This document shows, in pieces, positions 56,847 through 64,000 of a stretch of DNA of 64,000 bases (within the stretch, counting starts at the first letter, position 1; every line of letters starts with the position of its first letter). Under the pieces are notes generated by a model. The model ran no database searches. It was not told the origin of the DNA and worked only from the letters and a program-made list of their open reading frames with translations. Made by a program: the position numbers and the translations under genes. The DNA is from Siphonodentalium dalli. Taxonomy: Eukaryota; Mollusca; Scaphopoda; Gadilida; Siphonodentaliidae. The stretch lies in the NCBI GenBank assembly GCA_032622095.1, contig CP136067.1, positions 175,122,556 to 175,186,555 on the forward strand, given 5' to 3'.

Positions 56847-57842
56847 GCACAATCTAAAGTCATGAATGGTCCCATGCTGAACATGCGTGAGTGACAATTG
56901 ATTGTAATGATAGGACCGTTACATTGTAAAGGCAGCACAATCTATCTTTCTTTAAAGGGGCTATGATAAAATTATATCTCTGATCTACTTGGGAGCAAAT
57001 ATGTATGTTGTACAGATTTTGGAACTTTGGAATATCCATTTTTGTTAGTCTGAGACTTTCTCGTATCATAGACAAGTATGGCAAAATTTCCGTGCACATA
57101 GGGTCAAGCCCAACAACGTCAGTATGAACTAATCAGATTATCTTCATTATGTGCACTCTTGACTCTTTTACACTATATATCTTATACCACATGTGCATGC
57201 AATTTCCATGTTCATATTGTCTTTGATTGTGTCTTATTTAAAGTGATTTTTTAATGTATCTGACGCAGATTAGAAAACACCGTGCACCTATCCGTGACGA
57301 AATATAAGCTCATTTTGATTGCCAACATAAAATATAGTAACCTTTTCATACCTTAATAAGATTGCCTTTTATATGCAATACTCCCAATAACTTAATTCTT
57401 TAAAATATGTTCATCTCACACTAAAATATGGCCAGGACCCAATATTGAATTTTCAGGGAAATTTCATAGCACATTCTGTTAGAAAATTTTTCTTTGGGAT
57501 TGGAAGTAGCTGAGACCATGCAAACGCATACTACTGAGCAAATGATCATACGATATAATGATTTAAATCATAAGAGAATAGGTCCAATTTGCTACCATTT
57601 CAAAACAATAGGAACGAATATAGGAGACATAAGTGATATTACATGTAAGTCCTATTTTTCAAATTCAGGTCGCCATTTTGGCAGACATCTTTATAATATG
57701 GTGTAAATTTTTTCCCCAAAACAGTAGTATAATGTAATAACATCCAACTAGAATATACATTTGTACACATTTGATGTAATATGTCCAACAAAACAGATTA
57801 AACCGACTTCGTTCATATTCTACACTATGGCGGTCATGTTGG
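56847..57842. other. Non-coding DNA, unit 3
   Basis: Homologous to 12,010-13,046. TTAA at 57,353-57,356 is the empty site of the unit 2 MITE. The 57,494-57,706 frame matches 12,700-12,912 at all but one residue, but unit 2 has it frameshifted, so coding is unlikely. Confidence 0.55.
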
Positions 57843-58912
57843 AGGGTATCACCCCCCCCCCCTTTTCGGTACGCGGGATTCAGGGTGTTTTGAAGCCGTA
57901 CGCGGGATTCATACCCCCGAATTAACTGGTATTCGGGTTCAAGCAAAACATCTTGGACGCAGGTTTTGATGGCGCAAAGTAATATTTTGTGCTAGTTATC
58001 TGTATGAATGGGTGGGTAGAATAGCTTCTTGGGCATATTCGACCACCATGCCATCATAAACATGCTAAAAATGCTTGACGCCAGTCTAGATGCTAAGATT
58101 TTGCGATTTTCTTGTTCAGATTAAAAAAAATTCGCACACCGGGCCGAACCATGGTCGGCCCGGTGTGTCCTTGTCTCTCCCCTGTGGCCAATACAAAAAT
58201 GATAATAAGTTTAACAATATTTGACTACATTTGGTCAAACTTGTGGTCATCAGTTGGAGAATTTTCCAACCTGAGGGGGAGTATGAGGTTTGAAATTTCC
58301 AACACTATAGGAAAGTTTTAGTTGAGGCCAGTCTGGATGCTAGGATTTGCGATTTTCTTGTTCAAATTTCAAAATTTTCTCACACCGGCCGAACAACGAT
58401 GGTCAGCTCGGTGTGTCGTGGTCTCTTGCCCGTAGCCGTGTGCATTTGTATGGAGTTAGACCACTAGATGTTAGGATTTATGCAATGTTTCAGGTTAAAA
58501 TATCTGAATTTTCTCATACCGGGAATATAGAACCATGGTTTATGAAGATATAGGATATTAGGCGTAAACACTGAGGTGCAAGGGGGGGGGGGGGTGCAAA
58601 TGGAATTATGCAAAACTTGTGTTCGGTCTGATTCTGACTCAAGGAGGGGGGGGGGGGGTGCAGTTGGAATTTCCCAAGGTGGACACCCCAACAGAAACCC
58701 TCTAGCCACGTCCCTGATCATAAAGTATCATTAATGGTATCATAACGGCCTCATAACGCGACCGGCATCATAATGTGTAGACTCTATGTAACTTCTATGT
58801 ATTATTTCTTAACATGTATTCAGGATTCACCCCCCAAAATTAACTCGTATTCAGGATTCACCCCCCAAAATTAACTGGTATTCAGGATTCAGGGGGGAGG
58901 GGGTGATACCTT
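57843..58912 (+). mobile_element. hAT-like non-autonomous transposon, unit 3 copy, 1,070 bp
   Basis: Same element and same target as 13,047-14,119, with CATGTTGG at 57,835-57,842 and 58,913-58,920. The right end has one change (ATACCTT). Differences from the unit 1 copy are mainly homopolymer lengths, consistent with a shared insertion inherited through duplication. Confidence 0.8.
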
Positions 58913-58920
58913 CATGTTGG

Positions 58921-59416
58921 ACACCGTCTTGAATTATAGGAAATGCTCAAGGGTAAGAACTCCACACCCACCTTGAAATTGATACACATACCACCCAGAA
59001 TCACAATCCATAGAGAAAAACTTTAACAGAGATTTTGTACTTCACCCATATTGCTCCTGGACTAAATGTAGTTCCATGCAGTTGTAATCAAATTTCCACC
59101 CAAATTGTGGGAAGGAGCGAACCAATTTGTTCACCTTTGGTGGGGGAAGGTGTTTGTAACTCAAAGGTTCACCTAAAATGAGAATGGGCCAGTCGAAAAA
59201 TCAAATATTCATGTATGGTTTATTACATATTCATATAAATCATCACATAGAGTTCTTGATAGTGCAGACCTGTCGTCATTTTTACACGACCTCAATGCCG
59301 CAATTTCTTGTTATCTTGCATTATTGTTATGGTGGCTGACAAAATATAACGTCGCATATACACCATTCACTAATCTAAATTATCCTTATACATGTATCTA
59401 TGACTTGTTCATCATA
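58921..59416. other. Non-coding DNA downstream of ZNF-1, unit 3
   Basis: Homologous to 14,128-14,639, with one TATTCATGTATGG copy fewer. No supported gene. Confidence 0.5.
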
Positions 59417-60214
59417 CTATTTATCTGCATAGCATATATCACAGCGGTAAGGTTTATCTCCTGTGTGGATTTTCTTATGTTTCACAAAGTTGCTCGATGT
59501 ATAAAACGATTTCCCGCATATATCACAATGGTAAGGCTTATCTCCAGTGTGGATTCTCTTATGTTTCACCACGTCGCTCGATTGACTAAATGATTTCCCG
59601 CATATATCACAATGGTAAGGCTTATCTCCAGTGTGGATTCTCTTATGTTTCACCACGTCGCTCGATTGACTAAATGATTTCCCGCATATATCACAATGGT
59701 AAGGCTTATCTCCGGTGTGGATTCGCTTATGTTTCGCCAAAGTGGCTGATTGACTAAATGATTTCCCGCATATATCACAATGATAAGGCTTATCTCCGGT
59801 GTGGATTCTCTTATGTGTCACCACTTCGCTCGATTGACTAAATGATTTCCCGCATATATCACAATGATAAGGCTTATCTCCGGTGTGGATTCTCTTATGT
59901 GTCACCAAGCTGCTCGATCGATTAAATGATTTCCCGCATATATCACAATGGTAAGGCTTATCTCCGGTGTGGATTCTCTTATGTCTCACCAAGCTGCTCG
60001 ATAGATTAAATGATTTCCCGCATATATCACACCAAAAAGGCTTATCTCCAGTGTGAATTCTCTTATGTGTCGCCAAGCTGTCCGATCGGGTAAACGATTT
60101 CCCGCATACGTCACACTGATGCCGTTTATTATCTGTGTAGGCGGTCTCATGGACATTCAGGCTAGCATCTCCAATTGTGTGCCGGGAATTGTGACAGTCA
60201 GCTGTATATCTCAT
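59417..60214 (-). CDS. C2H2 zinc-finger array, ZNF-1 of unit 3 (8 fingers)
   Basis: 265 codons: the same leader as unit 1, eight complete fingers of 28 residues with TGDKP linkers, and the terminal half finger CDICYADK. Helix tips: RSDSLAT, LSSSLVR, RSSSLVT, QSSEVVT, QSATLAK, QSSDVVK twice, TSSNFVK. It shares the first two and the last fingers with unit 1 but differs in the middle, where one finger has been gained or exchanged. The acceptor ATACAG is preserved at about 60,202-60,205, but the candidate exon 2 and promoter are cut off at 60,387, so expression would need a new promoter. Confidence 0.7.
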   Translation of the reverse strand: MRYTADCHNSRHTIGDASLNVHETAYTDNKRHQCDVCGKSFTRSDSLATHKRIHTGDKPFWCDICGKSFNLSSSLVRHKRIHTGDKPYHCDICGKSFNRSSSLVTHKRIHTGDKPYHCDICGKSFSQSSEVVTHKRIHTGDKPYHCDICGKSFSQSATLAKHKRIHTGDKPYHCDICGKSFSQSSDVVKHKRIHTGDKPYHCDICGKSFSQSSDVVKHKRIHTGDKPYHCDICGKSFYTSSNFVKHKKIHTGDKPYRCDICYADK

Positions 60215-60639
60215 GAAGCGGCAGTCTATATATAGCGAGAATCTGATCTAACTATATCTGAATTCCACAGTGTAACTGTAAATTATTTAGTTCGTGATAT
60301 GGAGAGATCACGTATCAATCTACCGATTTTCAAGTCGAACAAAGGACGACGGAAACACCGTCTTATGTTGAACTACCATGCGTCGCAGGTAACACCTAAT
60401 AGTCAGCGAGCTATTGTATACACACATGAATATTAATATATTCTAATATAGTTTAAGGCGGGGTCAAGTGCACGTGGTTGCGTGTTGCGGGGCTGTCATA
60501 CTGTGTGATTGGCATGTTGAGACGTGGCATAAGGACCAGTTGGACCACATTTAACATAGAATCATTAATTATATAGCTCGCAAACATATGACTCTGAGAA
60601 ATTGTGAATTTCCTGTCTCCCGGTGAACTTAACGTTGTA

Positions 60640-63199
60640 ATTATGATATTATGTCGATAATTTCTGGCATTAACACCTTCTTGGACCTGCACCGTGGCAT
60701 ACAATAGGCCTACATGTACGTGTCATTAGGCATACAATAGCTCGGCGACATACGAAAAGTTGCACTTCTCTTGTCGCGACGAAAGTTGTTATGATATTAT
60801 CTATTTTGGGTAACCCCACTGATGAAGTACTTAAGGTCGATAATTTCTGGCATTAACCCCTTCTTTACAGTAAGCGTGGCATTAAACTTGGGACCTCTGT
60901 ACCGGTATGTATAATAGGTCGCTGACATAGGGGAGAGCGGGGCATCCTATAGGCTATACATGGAAATGTGAGCATGGCCGGTCCCCTTCCTTTTTCAACT
61001 TTTATTATAAAGTATACCAAAGACTTGAAATATCATATGGCATCTACTTCTATCATTATTTATGATCTATTTCGCCTTTACATGTAAAATCGAAAATAAT
61101 TTCGTTCCAACATGCCCCGGCCGGGTTGTTTGAAATTATTAGGGGCAAATTGGAACATCGACCGGGGTATGTCAGAACACTGATCGTATTATAGGGACAC
61201 GTACATATGAAATCAATGTATAAAAGAGGTAAAACCACTAATATATTCCAAGAACTATATTAAATTGCTAGTATGAAACATAATAGCTGAGTCCGGTAAA
61301 TAAAGTATGTTCGAGAAATCGTCATCACTGGAAAACGCAGCACCTGAAAACGTCGTTTCACATTCAGGAGGGACGTAGCAAGGTAAAATTTGGAAGGGGT
61401 GTTACTAACCGTGTTAGAGTTATCGATACAAATTAGGCCTATTCATCAACGAAAACGTATTGAACCACATTTAGGACATGGTTTGCAAGCAACTGAGATG
61501 CATTGATCCATAATTCCATCTGATTTTTTCCCATAATAGTTAATTATAGTACCTTGAGCAATGCATAATTTTGATGGAGTTTTCCGTAAGTCGCACTATA
61601 TATGGGGACACAATAATGGGTGTTCCAACATGCCCCGACCATGGTAAAAGGGTCTAATAGTACACGATCTTAAAAAGACACTAATTAATCGGTATTTTTT
61701 TTAGTTATGAGTGAAACGAAATGAAACTGGATCATGCAATTGGCATAATTTACACCCTTTAGGCCTATGTCTCGAAATTTTATCTTGAACATTGATGAAA
61801 CCTGAAAATCTAAATAATTACTTCATACCCCTCAAAAACGATTTTTGTTCATAACTCTTATACCATTCCGAGAATAGTCTGATATTTTTGGTGTTATTTG
61901 TGCATACAAGAGTGTTTTCTACAAATAAGTGGCAATTGTATAATTATGCTGTTTTATTTTTTAACAAGAGAAGTGGGGTGTTTCAATATACCTCACGTTC
62001 TAACGTGCACCGGTCTCCCATACGAACAGTTGCACTTCCTGAGTCCCGATGGACGTTGTTAAGATATGATCTCATTCAGACCACCCTACTGAAGAAGTAC
62101 GGGCGATAATTTCTGACATTAACCCTTTATTGTCCTGAGGCGTAGCATTAAACGTTGAACCTCTGCTATGTACAATAGGTCGCTGACATACGAAAAGTTG
62201 CACTTCCTGAGTTCCGATGGACGTTGTTAAGATATGATCTCATCCAGACCACATACTGAAGAGGTACGGGCGATAATTTCTGGCATTAACCCTTTATTGT
62301 CCTGAGGCGTAGCATTAAACGTTGAACCTCTGCTATGTACAATAGGTCGCTGACATACGAAAAGTTGCACTTCCTGAGTCCGATGGACATTGTTATGATA
62401 TGATCTCACTCAGACCACCCTACTGAAGAAGTACGGGCGATAATTTCTGGCATTAACCCTTTATTGTCCCGAGGCGTGGCATTAAACGTTGATCCTCTGC
62501 TATGTACAATAGGTCGCTGACATACGAAAAGTTGCACTTCCTGAGTCCGATGGACATTGTTATGATATGATCTCACTCAGACCACCCTACTGAAGAAGTA
62601 CGGGCGATAATTTCTGGCATTAACCCTTTATTGTCCTGATGCGTGGCATTAAACGTTGGCCCTCTGGTATGTACAATAGGTCGCTGACATACGAAAAGTT
62701 TCACTTCCTGAGTCCCGATGGACGTTGTTAAGATATGATCTCATTCAAACCACCCTACTGAAGAAGTACGGGCGATAATTTCTGGCATTAACCCTTTATT
62801 GTCCTGAGGCGTGGCATTAAACGTTGAACCTCTGCTATGTACAATAGGTCGCTGACATACGAAAAGTTGCACTTCCTGAGTCCCGATGGACATTGTTATA
62901 ATATGATCTCATTCAGACCACCCTATTGAAGAAGTAAGGGCGATAATTTCTGGCATTAACCCTTTATTGTCCTGATGTGTGGCATTAAACGATGAACCTC
63001 TGCTATGTACAATAGGTCGCTGACAAACGAAAAGTTGCACTTCCTGAGTCCCGATGGACATTGTTATGATATGATCTCATTCAGACCAACCTACTGAAGA
63101 AGTATGGTCGATAATTTCTGGAATTAACCCTTTATTGTCCTGAGGCGTGGCATTAAACGTTGGACCTCTGGTATGTACAATAGGTCGCTGACATACGAA
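60640..63199 (+). repeat. ~167-bp satellite array
   Basis: From 62,020 the AATAGGTCGCTGACATACG word recurs at 62,174, 62,341, 62,508, 62,675, 62,843, 63,011 and 63,179, giving periods of 167-168 bp. Each unit also has AAAAGTTGCACTTCCTGAG, CGGGCGATAATTTCTGGCAT and CCTTTATTGTCCTGAGGCG. Older, diverged units lie at 60,640-60,929. The array is interrupted by a 1.09-kb element. Confidence 0.9.
60930..62019. mobile_element. 1,090-bp insertion in the satellite, short imperfect TIRs
   Basis: The satellite reads GCTGACATA up to 60,929 and resumes ATACGAACAGTTGCAC at 62,020, an ATA (3-bp) duplication. The ends GGGGAGAGCGGGGCA and TGCACCGGTCTCCC are imperfect inverted repeats. CCAACATGCCCCG words recur near 61,110 and 61,625. 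No transposase frame. A Harbinger-like origin is possible from the 3-bp target, but this is a guess. Confidence 0.5.
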
Positions 63200-63843
63200 A
63201 ATTTCTTGGCATCTCAATCGATGAAAACCTTACATTTAAATACCATATTGATATGGTCCATAAGAAACTATGTCACACGCTCTACCTCCTGAACAAAGTT
63301 AAACGAATTCTTCCGAAAAATGCACAAAAAACTCTTTACTATGCCCTAGTACATAGTCGCTTAACATACGGCATACATATTTGGGGGCACGCATCCTTCG
63401 ATTCACTTTTAAAACAGCAGAAAAGGGCAATACGTATTTTTTGCAATGCCAGTTATAGAGCTCACACCGAACCTCTGTTCAAACAAGAAGGAATCCTGAA
63501 CCTCAATGACATATTTAGAGTTAATGCAGCTTGCTTTATGTATGATTGGACTAGAAATAACTTACCGAAATCATTTAAAACGTGCTACTCTTATTCTCTA
63601 GCGAAAAATACGAGAAATGCGAATAATATACGTCTGATAACACCGAAATCATCATTTTCAGCATCCCTCCCAAAACACTCCTTCCCAGACATTTGGAATT
63701 CAATTGATAAAACATCAAGAGGATGTAAATTTAGAGCTACGTTCAAGAAAACTCTATCACATCAAATAATATCCAAATACATTGTCGATTGCAAAAATAA
63801 AAACTGTTACAGTTGCTCATTACAAAATAACACCGGGAACTAA
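63200..63843 (+). pseudogene. 5'-truncated LINE, RT C-terminal region (LINE-D)
   Basis: Begins in mid-protein directly after the satellite: FLGISIDENLTFKYHID, then LLNKVKRILPKNAQKTLYYALV, LTYGIHIWGHAS, KQQKRAIRIFCNASYRAHTEPLF, ending with TAA at 63,841-63,843. This is the thumb and C-terminal region of a CR1/L2-like RT. It is open for 200+ codons with no internal damage, so it is a fairly recent truncated insertion. The AT-rich segment after it (63,844-64,000), with ATAACTAAATATT repeats, is presumably its 3' UTR. Confidence 0.75.
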
Positions 63844-64000
63844 ATGTTATAACTAAATATTATAACTATATCCTATAACTAAATATTATAATTATACTTA
63901 TTGATATTGATGTCATTCTTTCTGGATATTTCACCCGTCTGGTCATAACAAGTTCAATCAATTTGCACACGTATCACTTAAAAATATCGTAATGAACTCG

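Larger units (their letters stand above)
51363..60387 (+). repeat. Segmental duplication unit 3 (A'), truncated
   Basis: Collinear with unit 1 from CCAATAAATTTAT onward: same hAT-like insertion, same type of ZNF-1. It has LINE-A inserted at 52,810. Homology ends after ATGCGTCGCA at 60,387 (unit 1: about 15,525), so the candidate exon 2, promoter, LINE-B and ZNF-2 are missing. Confidence 0.9.

Overview
This is eukaryotic DNA with almost no ordinary host gene. It is AT-rich and intron-sized gaps separate degraded reading frames. It is crowded with non-LTR retrotransposons (LINEs), Helitron-like elements, several kinds of TIR transposon and tandem satellites, and its only gene-like host sequences are C2H2 zinc-finger arrays. 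The (TCTG)n-plus-core-repeat Helitrons, the jockey/CR1-type LINEs and the CDICGKSF-type fingers suggest a marine invertebrate, perhaps a mollusc or another lophotrochozoan. The species cannot be fixed from this sequence. I see no operon, CRISPR array, rRNA or tRNA.

Layout. 1-2.6 kb: a decaying gag-like polyprotein running in from the left edge. 2.6-5.4 kb: mostly featureless. 5.4-7.1 kb: two abutting Helitron-like elements with 122-bp and ~125-bp core repeats. 7.1-11.0 kb: unique sequence with poly-C direct repeats. From 11.1 to 60.4 kb the window is a tandem segmental duplication. Unit 1 is 11,127-29,144, unit 2 is 29,145-49,685, and unit 3 is 51,363-60,387 (cut off at its right end). A full unit reads: conserved non-coding DNA, a minus-strand zinc-finger array (ZNF-1), its putative upstream exon and promoter, non-coding DNA, an old LINE (LINE-B), then a plus-strand zinc-finger array (ZNF-2). 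60.6-63.2 kb is a ~167-bp satellite, followed by the 3' end of another LINE.

The units differ by clean insertions, and the other units supply the matching empty sites. A ~1.07-kb hAT-like element lies in units 1 and 3 but not 2. A TTAA element lies in unit 2 twice. A 5.9-kb element with perfect 43-bp TIRs and a CCGG target duplication lies inside the ZNF-1 exon of unit 2. A 4.0-kb LINE (LINE-A) lies in unit 3 only. A 1.7-kb LINE (LINE-C) sits at the unit 2/3 junction, and its 3' tail sits in front of unit 1, but it is absent at the 1/2 junction. Units 1 and 3 are therefore closer to each other than to unit 2, giving an A-B-A' higher-order array.

The ZNF-1 arrays have 7, 22 and 8 full fingers. 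The finger backbone is nearly invariant and differences concentrate at the DNA-contact positions of the helix. In unit 2 the CCGG-element end supplies a new start codon and an NLS-like basic stretch fused in frame to 13 fingers. The best candidate for something undescribed is this expanding zinc-finger/transposon array and its chimeric gene. No expression or function can be shown from sequence alone.
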